NCBI GenBank assembly: GCA_030637515.1 | Contig: DAOWGM010000014.1 | Location: 1 to 61,675 of the forward strand | Length of the DNA stretch: 61,675 bases | Origin: Bacteroidales bacterium | GTDB taxonomy: Bacteria > Bacteroidota > Bacteroidia > Bacteroidales > UBA12077 | Direction of reading: 5' to 3' | In this document: positions 17,453 through 26,226 of the stretch, piece after piece | How positions within the stretch are numbered: the first letter of the stretch is position 1 | Layout: the number at the start of each line of letters is the position of its first letter | Program-made: the position numbers and the translations under genes | Notes under the pieces: generated by a model | Databases searched by the model: none | What the model saw: the letters and a program-made list of their open reading frames with translations, nothing else | What the model was told of the DNA's origin: nothing

Positions 17453-18193
17453 TTAAATTACAAATTCAGTTTCCTTAAATCCATATTCCCTTTTTTCATT
17501 ACTTTCAGTTGTTAGCTGTAAATGCCCATATTTATTAATACCAGTAATCTGTGCTTTAAAGATTTCTTTGCCTGTTTTAAACTCATGCACTTCATTAAAT
17601 CTGTACAAGCATTTTAAATATTCACGGCTTATTTCCTCGAATTTACCGGCTTTTAATTTGTCGTAAAAAAAGCGAATATTAGTTCTGATTTTAACTAATT
17701 CTTGATCTATTGAATAGGTTTTATTTGTTATTTGATGCAATGAAACCGGATTAGGAGTATCGCTTTCAAATTCAGCCTGATTTAAATTAAATCCAATCCC
17801 AATAATACTTGAATTTAAGTTAGAACCCTTAATTGAGTTTTCAATTAAAATGCCCGCTATTTTTTTTTCTTTGTAATAAATATCATTGGGCCATTTTATT
17901 TTAATGTTATTTGTTTTTGCCTGAATATAATTTGCAATTCCAAGTGAAACTGCTTTTGATATAAGAAATTGATCTTCGACTGGCAAAAACGATGGGTAAA
18001 GGATTAAGCTAAACAATAAATTCTTCCCTTTTTCGCTTTCCCATTTATTTTGACCTATACCTTTTCCGGCACTCTGAAATAAAGAAGAATATATTGATCC
18101 TTCTTCCGGTTTTTTTTCTTTTAATAATCCGGAAACATAATCATTTGTTGATTCAAGTGAATCAAGTTTTACTACTCTTTGCCAAGGATCCAT
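17453..18193 (-). CDS. birA: Biotin-[acetyl-CoA-carboxylase] ligase
   Basis: 246 residues, the catalytic domain without the DNA-binding N-terminus of E. coli BirA, so a regulator role is unlikely. Motifs: the biotinyl-AMP loop region GKGIGQNKWES, the KWPNDIYYKEKKIAGILIE segment with the catalytic Lys, and GIGFNLNQ. The small C-terminal domain (about 205-246) is present. It attaches biotin to carboxyl carrier proteins. The gene is convergent with the SRPBCC gene and starts at 18193 after a 255-bp gap in which no further gene is seen. Confidence 0.92.
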   Translation of the reverse strand: MDPWQRVVKLDSLESTNDYVSGLLKEKKPEEGSIYSSLFQSAGKGIGQNKWESEKGKNLLFSLILYPSFLPVEDQFLISKAVSLGIANYIQAKTNNIKIKWPNDIYYKEKKIAGILIENSIKGSNLNSSIIGIGFNLNQAEFESDTPNPVSLHQITNKTYSIDQELVKIRTNIRFFYDKLKAGKFEEISREYLKCLYRFNEVHEFKTGKEIFKAQITGINKYGHLQLTTESNEKREYGFKETEFVI

Positions 18194-18426
18194 ATAAAAT
18201 TATTTAAAGTAAAGTTAAGGCGAAATCTGCCAAATAATAAAGAAACATGACAATTTCTTTAAAATACATGCGAATAGTGCTAAAAAAATGACAAATTTAC
18301 CGACTAAATAAATACCTGATGTCTTGTGTTCTTAAGGAATGGTTTTTGATAAACAGACAATATGAATAAGAATTCATAAGGCTATTACTCAAGTAAAACA
18401 GAATTTAAAATCAATGGTAATTTCAT

Positions 18427-18434
18427 TACCTTTG
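18427..18434 (+). promoter_or_regulatory. -7 element TACCTTTG for the rsfS-ftsH-cdsA-psd operon
   Basis: An exact TAnnTTTG match 14 bases before the rsfS ATG. A TTTA at 18404-18407 is at about the right distance for -33. It overlaps a GGTAA-TTTCA-TTACC inverted repeat at 18416-18430. Confidence 0.5.
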
Positions 18435-18448
18435 CAAAAAAATAACGA

Positions 18449-18850
18449 ATGGCGAAACAGAAAAGCAAAGAAAAAACAAATACAAAGGAAATAGTAAGTG
18501 CAGCAATTGAAGGTATTTTAAAGAAAAAAGGAAAAGACCCCGTAAGTTTAGATCTTTCAAAATTAGAAAATTCAGTTTGTAAATATTTCATTATTTGTCA
18601 TGGTGATTCAAACACACAAGTTGATGCGATAGCACAATCTGTTATTGATACTATTCGTGAAGAAACCGGTGAAAAGGTTTGGCATAAAGAGGGCTTAGAA
18701 AATGCTACTTGGGTTTTATTAGATTATGCAGATGTTGTAATACATATTTTCCAAAATGAATATAGAAGTTTATATAAATTAGAAGATTTGTGGGCTGATG
18801 CAAAGCTTACTCGTCATAATGATGATATTAAATTAGGAGATAAAAAATAA
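18449..18850 (+). CDS. rsfS: Ribosome silencing factor RsfS
   Basis: 133 residues with a short Lys-rich extension and then the conserved core: LSKLENSVCKYFIICHGDSNTQVDAI, EKVWHKEGLENATWVLLDYADVVIHIF and the C-terminal Y-LEDLW-DA. RsfS binds L14 and blocks subunit joining in stationary phase. It is first in a run of four genes; its TAA shares a base with the ftsH ATG. Confidence 0.94.
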   Translation: MAKQKSKEKTNTKEIVSAAIEGILKKKGKDPVSLDLSKLENSVCKYFIICHGDSNTQVDAIAQSVIDTIREETGEKVWHKEGLENATWVLLDYADVVIHIFQNEYRSLYKLEDLWADAKLTRHNDDIKLGDKK

Positions 18851-20973
18851 TGGCATATAAAACAGAAGAAAAAAAGAAACAAAACACAGGATCAAATCTT
18901 GGCAATAAACCTAAGCCTAAATTTAATGTTTACTGGATATATGGTTTAATTGCAGTTGTTTTTATTGGCATGCAGCTTTTAAGTTTTACTCCAAAGCCTC
19001 AGGAAATTACTATGCAGGAGTTCGAAAGAGACATGCTTAGTAATGGGGACGTTGCAAAAATTGTTGTCGTAAATAAAGAACGAGCCAATATTTATATTAA
19101 AGAAGATCGACTTAGTGATCCAAGATACAAGGATTTAACGGGAGGTACATTTTCAGGTGTTTCGAAAGATGGTCCACATTTTTATTTTACAATCGGATCA
19201 ATGGAGTATTTTGAAAAGTGGATTAATGAGGCACAAGCAAGTTCAGCAAGAGATAAATATATTGAGGTTAGTTATAAAACACAACCAAATTATCTTCGTG
19301 ATGTATTCGGTTGGGTATTCCCGATACTTCTTATTTTAGCTATATGGCTTTTTATTTTTAAAAGAATGTCTAAAGGTGGCGGAGCCGGCGGCGGCGGAAA
19401 TATATTTAGTGTAGGTAAATCAAAAGCACAACTTTTCGATAAAGAAAGTAGTACAGTGAAAGTTGATTTTACTGATGTTGCAGGATTGCAAGAAGCAAAG
19501 GTGGAAGTTCGAGAAATTGTTGATTTTTTAAAGACTCCAAAGAAATATACAGACTTAGGTGGCAAGATTCCTAAAGGTGTTCTACTTGTAGGTCCTCCAG
19601 GAACAGGAAAGACACTTTTGGCAAAAGCTGTTGCAGGTGAAGCTGATGTTCCATTTTTCTCCATGTCGGGTTCCGATTTTGTTGAAATGTTCGTTGGTGT
19701 TGGAGCTTCTCGTGTTCGAGATTTGTTCAAGCAGGCAAAAGAAAAAGCACCTTGTATTATTTTTATTGATGAAATTGATGCTATTGGTCGTGCCCGTGGA
19801 CGAAATCCTAATATGGGTTCAAATGATGAGAGAGAAAACACACTGAATCAGTTATTAACTGAAATGGATGGTTTCGGAAATAATGTTGGTGTAATAATTA
19901 TGGGTGCAACAAACCGTGCCGATATTTTGGACAAAGCACTTATGAGAGCCGGTCGTTTTGATCGTCAGATTCATCTTGAGTTACCAGATATAAATGAGCG
20001 TAAAGATATTTTTAATGTTCATCTTAAGCCGATTAAAATGGAAACACACCTTGATGTTGATTTCCTTTCAAAACAAACTCCTGGGTTTTCTGGTGCTGAT
20101 ATTGCAAATGTTTGTAACGAATCGGCTTTAATTGCAGCCAGAAAAGAAAAGAAAGTAGTTGAACGTCAGGATTTCCTTGATGCCGTAGATAGAATTGTTG
20201 GTGGAATGGAGCGCAAAACCAAAATAATAACAAAAGATGAGAAGAAGACGATCGCATTCCACGAAGCAGGTCATGCTACTGTAAGCTGGTTGCTTGAACA
20301 TGCTCATCCTTTGGTAAAGGTTACAATCATACCACGTGGTCGTGCTCTCGGTGCAGCTTGGTACTTGCCCGAAGAAAGACAAATTACAACACGCGATCAG
20401 TTACTTGATGAAATGTGTGCAGCACTTGGTGGTCGTGTGGCTGAAGAGTTAATATTTGGAAAGATTTCAACAGGTGCAATGAACGACCTCGAGAAAATAA
20501 CCAAACAGGCTTATGCAATGATTGCTTATTTTGGAATGAGCGATAAAGTAGGTCATGTTAGTTTTTATGACTCAACCGGACAAACAGATATGGCTTTTAC
20601 TAAACCATATAGTGAAAAAACTGCTGAGCTTATCGATAATGAAGTAAAGAATCTGATTGAAGAAGCCTATAAGCGTTCAAACGGTATTTTAAAGAAACAT
20701 AAAGACGGTTTAACAGCTTTAGCTAATATTTTACTTGAAAAAGAGGTTATTTTTACTGAAGATCTAGTACAAATTTTTGGTAAAAGACAGTGGAAGTCTC
20801 ACCACGAAAAAGAAGAAGAAGCAAAAAAAGAGCTTGACGAGAAAACGAAAGCAGAAAAAGCAGAGTTGGCAAAGGAGAAGAAAGCTAAAAAAGAAGTGAA
20901 ACCGAAAAAACCTGTTAATAAAGTTGAGAAGAAAGAAGCTGAAGGTAAAGAGGAGCAAGAAGGGAAAAAGTAA
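18850..20973 (+). CDS. ftsH: ATP-dependent zinc metalloprotease FtsH
   Basis: 707 residues. Two membrane helices (about 29-49 and 148-170) flank a periplasmic domain; then come a Gly-rich linker, the AAA+ ATPase (Walker A GPPGTGKT, Walker [10 protein letters not shown], second region [15 protein letters not shown]) and the M41 protease with zinc motif HEAGH at 471-475. It degrades membrane and short-lived cytoplasmic proteins. The C-terminal about 60 residues are an unusual low-complexity Lys/Glu/Ala tail ([18 protein letters not shown]). It is coupled by a 1-base overlap to rsfS and followed 20 bases later by cdsA; linking FtsH to lipid genes is consistent with its role in controlling envelope lipid synthesis in other bacteria. 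Confidence 0.97.
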   Translation: MAYKTEEKKKQNTGSNLGNKPKPKFNVYWIYGLIAVVFIGMQLLSFTPKPQEITMQEFERDMLSNGDVAKIVVVNKERANIYIKEDRLSDPRYKDLTGGTFSGVSKDGPHFYFTIGSMEYFEKWINEAQASSARDKYIEVSYKTQPNYLRDVFGWVFPILLILAIWLFIFKRMSKGGGAGGGGNIFSVGKSKAQLFDKESSTVKVDFTDVAGLQEAKVEVREIVDFLKTPKKYTDLGGKIPKGVLLVGPPGTGKTLLAKAVAGEADVPFFSMSGSDFVEMFVGVGASRVRDLFKQAKEKAPCIIFIDEIDAIGRARGRNPNMGSNDERENTLNQLLTEMDGFGNNVGVIIMGATNRADILDKALMRAGRFDRQIHLELPDINERKDIFNVHLKPIKMETHLDVDFLSKQTPGFSGADIANVCNESALIAARKEKKVVERQDFLDAVDRIVGGMERKTKIITKDEKKTIAFHEAGHATVSWLLEHAHPLVKVTIIPRGRALGAAWYLPEERQITTRDQLLDEMCAALGGRVAEELIFGKISTGAMNDLEKITKQAYAMIAYFGMSDKVGHVSFYDSTGQTDMAFTKPYSEKTAELIDNEVKNLIEEAYKRSNGILKKHKDGLTALANILLEKEVIFTEDLVQIFGKRQWKSHHEKEEEAKKELDEKTKAEKAELAKEKKAKKEVKPKKPVNKVEKKEAEGKEEQEGKK

Positions 20974-20993
20974 TTTAGTAAAAATATAAAGTA

Positions 20994-21803
20994 TTGAGTA
21001 ATTTAGTTCAACGTACCATTACAGGAATAATCTTTTTAGTTGTTGTTGTTGGTGCCATTGCAATCAGTAAAATAAGTTTCTTCGTATTATTTATGTTGAT
21101 AATTACAGGTGCAATGTATGAGTTTTATACATTAGCTGAAAAGAAGAAATTTAAACCTTTAAAAATATATGGAATAGTAATTGGCTTGCTTGTTTTTGCA
21201 GCCAATTATTTTTATGTAAATGAATTGGTCAGTGCAAAGATTTTCTTAGCAATTATTCCAGTTATAATAAGCGTTTTTATTATTGAGCTTTATCGTAAAT
21301 CGGAATATGTTTTTGTAAATATTGGATTTACTCTATTAGGGGTTATATACATTGCTGTGCCATTTTCTTTTGCTAATTATATAGTAATTTCAGAAGATTT
21401 AGAATACAGTTCTCATTTGTTACTTGGGTTCTTATTTTTAATGTGGGCATTTGATACTCTTGCATATGTATTTGGTGTTTCATTTGGTAAACATCGTTTA
21501 TTTGAAAGAGTTTCTCCTAAGAAATCATGGGAAGGTTTTATTGGAGGTTTATTTTCAGCAATTGGAATTGCATATCTTATCTCATTAATTTTCACTGAAC
21601 TCAGTTTTCTTAATTGGGCAGTATTGTCAGTTATAGTTTCGGTATTTGGCACTTATGGCGATTTGGTTGAATCAGCATTCAAAAGAAATATCGATGAAAA
21701 AGATTCAGGAAGTATTTTACCCGGACATGGAGGTGTCCTAGATAGATTTGATGCAGTATTTTTCACCTTGCCTCTGTTTTACTTATATTTGCAGTTGATT
21801 TAG
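20994..21803 (+). CDS. cdsA: Phosphatidate cytidylyltransferase
   Basis: 269 residues, about 7 to 8 membrane segments, and the C-terminal CdsA signature SAFKRNIDEKDSGSILPGHG followed by GVLDRFD. It makes CDP-diacylglycerol from phosphatidate and CTP in the inner membrane, feeding PssA (30594) and then Psd (21823). The start codon is TTG at 20994 (product MSNLVQRTITG); no ATG fits near it. Confidence 0.94.
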   Translation: MSNLVQRTITGIIFLVVVVGAIAISKISFFVLFMLIITGAMYEFYTLAEKKKFKPLKIYGIVIGLLVFAANYFYVNELVSAKIFLAIIPVIISVFIIELYRKSEYVFVNIGFTLLGVIYIAVPFSFANYIVISEDLEYSSHLLLGFLFLMWAFDTLAYVFGVSFGKHRLFERVSPKKSWEGFIGGLFSAIGIAYLISLIFTELSFLNWAVLSVIVSVFGTYGDLVESAFKRNIDEKDSGSILPGHGGVLDRFDAVFFTLPLFYLYLQLI

Positions 21804-21822
21804 TAATTATTATTATTTTAAA

Positions 21823-22479
21823 ATGACTTTACATAAAGAAGGACGTTCTATAGTAGCTATATTTTTTGTGGTTCTTTTAGCCATAAATCTGTTAGTATAT
21901 TTTTTCATTTCTGCTAATCCCTTTGTGACTTATATTTTAGGGTCAGTATCTTTTTTGATTTTCTTGTTTGTTGTTCGTTTTTTCCGAAAGCCTTCAAGAG
22001 TTTTAGTTACTGATGATAATGCAATTTATGCTCCAGCTGATGGAACGGTAATGGTTATTGAGGAAACTAATGAAGATGAGTATTTTAAGGATAAGCGTAT
22101 ACAGGTATCTATTTTTATGTCCGTTTGGAATGTTCACATTAACTGGTTTCCTATTAGTGGTATAATTAAATATTACAAATATCATCCCGGTAAATTCTTA
22201 GTTGCAAGATTGCCTAAATCGTCAACAGAAAATGAACGCACCAGTGTTGTTTTAGAAGACAAAAACAAACGTCAGATTTTAATGCGACAAATTGCAGGAA
22301 TCATTGCACGACGAATTATTTGTTATGCAAAAGAAGAAAAAGAAGTTAACCAAAATACAGAAATAGGATTTATTCGTTTCGGTTCTCGTGTAGATTTGTT
22401 TTTACCACTTGATTCTAAAATACACGTTAAGTTAGGACAGAAAACTACAGGGACACAAACAATTATTGCTACACTTTAA
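21823..22479 (+). CDS. psd: Phosphatidylserine decarboxylase, short Psd type
   Basis: 218 residues. Two N-terminal membrane helices, then the catalytic domain: APADGTVMVIEE, SVWNVHINWFPISG and the self-cleavage motif RFGSRVDLFLP (Gly-Ser, about residue 189), where the serine becomes the pyruvoyl group. It converts phosphatidylserine to phosphatidylethanolamine. It is last in the rsfS-ftsH-cdsA-psd run, and its last 4 bases overlap the convergent lipoprotein gene. Confidence 0.93.
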   Translation: MTLHKEGRSIVAIFFVVLLAINLLVYFFISANPFVTYILGSVSFLIFLFVVRFFRKPSRVLVTDDNAIYAPADGTVMVIEETNEDEYFKDKRIQVSIFMSVWNVHINWFPISGIIKYYKYHPGKFLVARLPKSSTENERTSVVLEDKNKRQILMRQIAGIIARRIICYAKEEKEVNQNTEIGFIRFGSRVDLFLPLDSKIHVKLGQKTTGTQTIIATL

Positions 22480-22970
22480 TCCATGTAATTGTCAATATTG
22501 ATTCGGTAAAGTTTCCCTTTGGAAAAGATAAAGGTATATTTTGTTCCCTCACCAATCATTTGAAGGCTATCAGAATTAAAACTTAATTCATCAGAAAAAC
22601 GTGCTTTAAACTCATCTATTGGCAAGCCAATTTGAATGTTATTCTTTAGTATTATTTGTTTGTTTAATACTTTACCGGCAAGCAGAAATTCTTTTCCTAA
22701 GTGCGTTTTATAAAAGAAAATTTCAGAATTTTTATATTTAAATTGATATATAGTATCTGTTTTTTCAGGATAATGTTGATTCCTTTTTAATAGTTTTTGG
22801 GTGTTAAATTTAGGACTGGAAATAGTTGAGAAATTCTGTATAGTTTCTTTAAAACCGAAAGGATTTTTAAGAAATTCATCCTGACTAATTGGCTTGTAGT
22901 CAGTAACAGATTTGTTAGAAGTACAAGCTATAAGACCTAAAATGAAAATAATTATAACTGCTTTCTTCAT
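22476..22970 (-). CDS. Small lipoprotein of unknown function
   Basis: 164 residues with a lipoprotein signal (MKKAVIIIFILGLIAC, lipobox Cys16). The mature part is strand-rich and polar, with no motif I recognise. It is convergent with psd, overlapping it by 4 bases, and upstream of nothing obvious. Likely anchored in the envelope. Confidence 0.65.
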   Translation of the reverse strand: MKKAVIIIFILGLIACTSNKSVTDYKPISQDEFLKNPFGFKETIQNFSTISSPKFNTQKLLKRNQHYPEKTDTIYQFKYKNSEIFFYKTHLGKEFLLAGKVLNKQIILKNNIQIGLPIDEFKARFSDELSFNSDSLQMIGEGTKYTFIFSKGKLYRINIDNYMD

Positions 22971-23003
22971 ATTTAGCTTTTAAGCTAAAATACAAAAAAA
23001 CAT

Positions 23004-23933
23004 CTACATAAAGAACATGGCAACTCCACCAACGGCAATTAGCGATCCTATGATTTCTTTTAAAGTTATTTTTTCTTTGAAAAAGATAACTGCAGGAGGA
23101 ATAATTAAAACAGGAACAATAGCCATGATAGTTGATGCTACTCCGGTTGTTGTGTGCTTAACTGAAAGTAAGGAAAAAGAAACACCCAAGAATGGACCAA
23201 AAAATGCTCCAATGCTTAAGCGAGTCATTGCGTTCTTGTTTTTAACTGCTGCAATAACTTTTTTCCATCGTTTCATAAATATAAAAAGGATTGCAAAACC
23301 AATCAAACCAGTAATGACCCTTATTTGAGTTGCTGCAAAAGGATCAAAATCCTGCATTCCAAACTTACTTAAAACAAGTCCCGCACCTTGCCCAACAGCA
23401 CCACCAAAGGCAAGAAGGATTCCAATAATTGGGTACGATAACTTAATTTTATTTTTTCCATTTGTAGATTTACCGTCAAAGTTTTTATCTTTTGGTTTTC
23501 TGTCTAACACAACAATCATGATTCCCAGAAGAGTTAAAAACATTCCTATCATATTTTGCGGAGTAAGTACTTCATCCATTAATAACCATCCAAAAAAGGC
23601 AGTTATTGGAGGCGTTAAAGACATAATTAACATCGATATTCTTGATCCAATAACAACATAAGCTTCAAATAATAAAAGATCTCCAATTACAAATCCAACA
23701 AAACCCGATAAGGATAACCACATCCATTGGTGAGCCGAAGCATCAAAAGGGATAAAAGAGCCACGTGTAACTTGACCATAAATGCCAATAAAGATAAAAG
23801 CCATAAACAGCCTTATGAGATTTGTCGATAAGGAACCTACTTTTCTACCAGCAGATTCAAAAGCTATAGCTGTAATTGTCCAGAAAACAGCGGTAAGTAA
23901 TGCGGCATATTCTCCCAAATGTGTTTGAAACAT
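23004..23933 (-). CDS. EamA-family DMT transporter
   Basis: 309 residues with ten hydrophobic helices in two halves, each an EamA-like domain (first half FWTITAIAFESAGR..., second half YPIIGILLAFGGAVGQGAGLVLSKFG). A polar linker near 150-170 (DRKPKDKNFDGKSTNGKNK) separates them. Members export amino acids, sugars or metabolites, and the substrate is not predictable. It is transcribed alone. Confidence 0.85.
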   Translation of the reverse strand: MFQTHLGEYAALLTAVFWTITAIAFESAGRKVGSLSTNLIRLFMAFIFIGIYGQVTRGSFIPFDASAHQWMWLSLSGFVGFVIGDLLLFEAYVVIGSRISMLIMSLTPPITAFFGWLLMDEVLTPQNMIGMFLTLLGIMIVVLDRKPKDKNFDGKSTNGKNKIKLSYPIIGILLAFGGAVGQGAGLVLSKFGMQDFDPFAATQIRVITGLIGFAILFIFMKRWKKVIAAVKNKNAMTRLSIGAFFGPFLGVSFSLLSVKHTTTGVASTIMAIVPVLIIPPAVIFFKEKITLKEIIGSLIAVGGVAMFFM

Positions 23934-24055
23934 GATTGGATTCTCCCCTAATTATTATTCCCAACAATTTTATTATCGCCGAAAAAAACTTATTTTAGTT
24001 CAGATTTTAAGTCTGATCAAAGCCTTAGATATAAAATTTAACTTAAAGTTTAATA

Positions 24056-25159
24056 ATGAACAGGAATTTAAGATATTTATTTATTGCTCTTGGAATAGGC
24101 ATTGTTTGCTTTGTTTTATGGTATTTTAAATCTATAGTTGCTTATATTCTTATATCTTCTATTCTGGCTCTAATCGGTCGTCCTATTGCAGGTTTTTTAC
24201 ATAGGATTCATTATAAAAAATTTAAAGTTCCAAATGCATTATCGGCATTATTAACTGTTGCCTTTTTGTGGACAATGATTCTTATCTTTTTTAGAATATT
24301 TGTTCCTTTAGTTGCGCATCAGGCAAGTGAGCTTTCTTCAATAGACGCAGAGTCTGTTATGAATAACCTCAGGGATCCGATTCAAAAAGTGGAAGCATTC
24401 TTTATTAAGTTCAACATAAGTTCAGATAATAAGCAATCAATGGATCAATATATAACTGAAAAGGTTATGTCTATTGTTAATGTATCAGTTTTGTCAAATA
24501 TATTTGGATCAATAGCGGGAGCATTAGGAAATATTTTTATTGCGGCATTTTCAATTTCGTTTATTACATTTTTCTTTTTAAAAGATCGTGGCTTATTAAA
24601 TGATGGAATATTGTTATTTGTACCCGATAAATTTTTAGAAAAAACGGAACATATATTAAAGTCAGTAAAAAAGTTATTAACAAGATATTTTATTGGAATA
24701 ATTGTACAAATAAGTGGAATCATTTTATTGGTATCTATAGGGTTAACTATTATTGGCGTTGATTTTTCTGATGCATTGGTAATTGGTCTTGTAGTTGGAA
24801 TAATGAATATTATACCTTATTTAGGTCCTGTAATTGGGGCAAGTCTTGGCTTGGTGCTGGGTTTAGCAACGAATCTTGATCTACCTTTTTATTCTGAATT
24901 ATTGCCTTTACTTGGATATATGGCTATAGTGTTTTTTATTGTACAGGTGATAGATAATGTTGTTTTTCAGCCTTTTATATATTCCAGTAGTGTAAATGCT
25001 CATCCTTTGGAGATTTTTTTAGTAATAATGATCTCAGGAAGTATGTTTGGAATTACTGGTATGATATTAGCCATTCCAGGATATACAATTCTAAGAGTAA
25101 TAGCTAAGGAATTTTTCAATAATTTGAAAGTGGTTAAAAAATTAACAGAAAAAATTTAA
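24056..25159 (+). CDS. AI-2E family (PerM-like) membrane protein
   Basis: 367 residues with about eight membrane helices, an amphipathic soluble region at about 90-150, and the conserved C-terminal pattern VVGIMNIIPYLGPVIG and QVIDNVVFQPFIY. The family was named for autoinducer-2 export (TqsA), but other members exchange ions; function here is open. It stands alone, divergent from the EamA gene. Confidence 0.86.
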   Translation: MNRNLRYLFIALGIGIVCFVLWYFKSIVAYILISSILALIGRPIAGFLHRIHYKKFKVPNALSALLTVAFLWTMILIFFRIFVPLVAHQASELSSIDAESVMNNLRDPIQKVEAFFIKFNISSDNKQSMDQYITEKVMSIVNVSVLSNIFGSIAGALGNIFIAAFSISFITFFFLKDRGLLNDGILLFVPDKFLEKTEHILKSVKKLLTRYFIGIIVQISGIILLVSIGLTIIGVDFSDALVIGLVVGIMNIIPYLGPVIGASLGLVLGLATNLDLPFYSELLPLLGYMAIVFFIVQVIDNVVFQPFIYSSSVNAHPLEIFLVIMISGSMFGITGMILAIPGYTILRVIAKEFFNNLKVVKKLTEKI

Positions 25160-25206
25160 GATAATAAATTGGTATTTTATATATTTACGTGACTAAATGT
25201 AAATTA

Positions 25207-25824
25207 ATGGGTAAACTTAAAGTTATTATTTATTTAACTCTTTTTCTGATTGCAAATAATACTTTCTCTCAGATTGACACAATTGATTTTCAGTTTGTAC
25301 ACGATGTTTCAACTTATAGAATAAGATGTCATGCACAGAAAGTTACTGCTGGTGATACTACGTATTTTGAAATATCTGATACATTGAATGGTGCATATGC
25401 ACTAGATTGGGGAGGTGATATTGAGCCTATAATTGATGGCTTACCTTTGGTTACTTATGAATTTATTGCACCCGCTGCTTATACTTTTACTTTATCAGTT
25501 TATGAAGATGCAACAGGAACTACTTTTACAAGAACAAAAACTTTTAATATAAGAGATGTTATTGTTGTCCCCAATGTTTTTACCCCGAATGGCGATGGTG
25601 CAAATGATCTATTTGTGATAAGGGCAAATGGAGTAAATGTGCTTGAAATATCAATATTTAGTCGCTTAGGAGCAATGGTTTACAGTGCTAAATCACCAAT
25701 AATAGTTTGGGATGGAAGAAATTCGTCAGGTTCTGAAATGAGCGAAGGGATATATTATTATATTTTGAAATCGGATGATGTTACAGTTCCTGATCAAACA
25801 GGATTTATCCAAATGTACAGATAA
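25207..25824 (+). CDS. Secreted protein with gliding-motility-associated C-terminal (CHU_C) domain
   Basis: 205 residues from MGKLKVIIYLTLFLIANN with a signal peptide cut before Gln (TFSQ). Residues about 25-110 look like a PKD-type domain, and the rest is the CHU_C sorting domain (VVPNVFTPNGDGANDLF, EISIFSRLGAMVYS, WDGRNSSGSEMSEGIYYYIL), the type B signal for the type IX secretion system. A GTG start six codons earlier is rejected because a -7-like TATATTTA at 25180-25187 lies too close. It is unusually small for this class: a single adapter domain plus a sorting domain. Confidence 0.83.
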   Translation: MGKLKVIIYLTLFLIANNTFSQIDTIDFQFVHDVSTYRIRCHAQKVTAGDTTYFEISDTLNGAYALDWGGDIEPIIDGLPLVTYEFIAPAAYTFTLSVYEDATGTTFTRTKTFNIRDVIVVPNVFTPNGDGANDLFVIRANGVNVLEISIFSRLGAMVYSAKSPIIVWDGRNSSGSEMSEGIYYYILKSDDVTVPDQTGFIQMYR

Positions 25825-25964
25825 ACCGCCCAATTATTTATTAGTTTCTCTTATTTAGAATTTTCTTCCTATAGTTTTTATAAACAGAGATTTATCAGCA
25901 TTTCTTATTTAAAATCATTTGATTTTGGGAAATACGCACCGCATTACCTTTTTTATATTTTTTA

Positions 25965-25972
25965 TATCTTTG
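25965..25972 (+). promoter_or_regulatory. -7 element TATCTTTG of the cytochrome bd operon
   Basis: An exact TAnnTTTG match 17 bases before the ATG of the first gene of the operon (25990). No convincing -33 TTG is seen, which may mean that an activator is needed. Confidence 0.5.
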
Positions 25973-25989
25973 AGTTAATTAAAGATTGA

Positions 25990-26226
25990 ATGAAAAAAAG
26001 AAATATTCTTATACGCATCTTCTTCTTTTATTACGATGGTTTTAAAAATATGACTGTTGGTAAAAAGCTATGGACTATAATTATCATTAAGCTTTTTATC
26101 ATGTTTGTTATTTTAAAATTATTCTTTTTTAAAAATTTTTTAAATGAAAAATTTGAGACTGATAAGGAAAAGGGTGATTATGTAATTGAACAATTAACAA
26201 AAACTAATTATATTAATAATGATTGA
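25990..26226 (+). CDS. DUF4492 small membrane protein of the cytochrome bd operon
   Basis: 78 residues with one central membrane helix (LWTIIIIKLFIMFVILKLFFF). The segments YYDGFKNMTVGKKLW and FFKNFLNEKF match the DUF4492 family, which in Bacteroidota sits immediately before cydA. Its stop overlaps the cydA start by 8 bases, indicating translational coupling. A role in assembly or stability of cytochrome bd is plausible from this fixed neighbourhood but is not established. Confidence 0.85.
   Translation: MKKRNILIRIFFFYYDGFKNMTVGKKLWTIIIIKLFIMFVILKLFFFKNFLNEKFETDKEKGDYVIEQLTKTNYINND

Noticed and set aside
19290..19841. 183-codon open frame opposite ftsH
   Set aside because: Antisense shadow of the conserved FtsH ATPase domain with no family features.
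23932..24129. 65-codon plus-strand frame before the AI-2E gene
   Set aside because: Overlaps the real start in another frame and has no supporting motif; the 122-bp gap looks non-coding.
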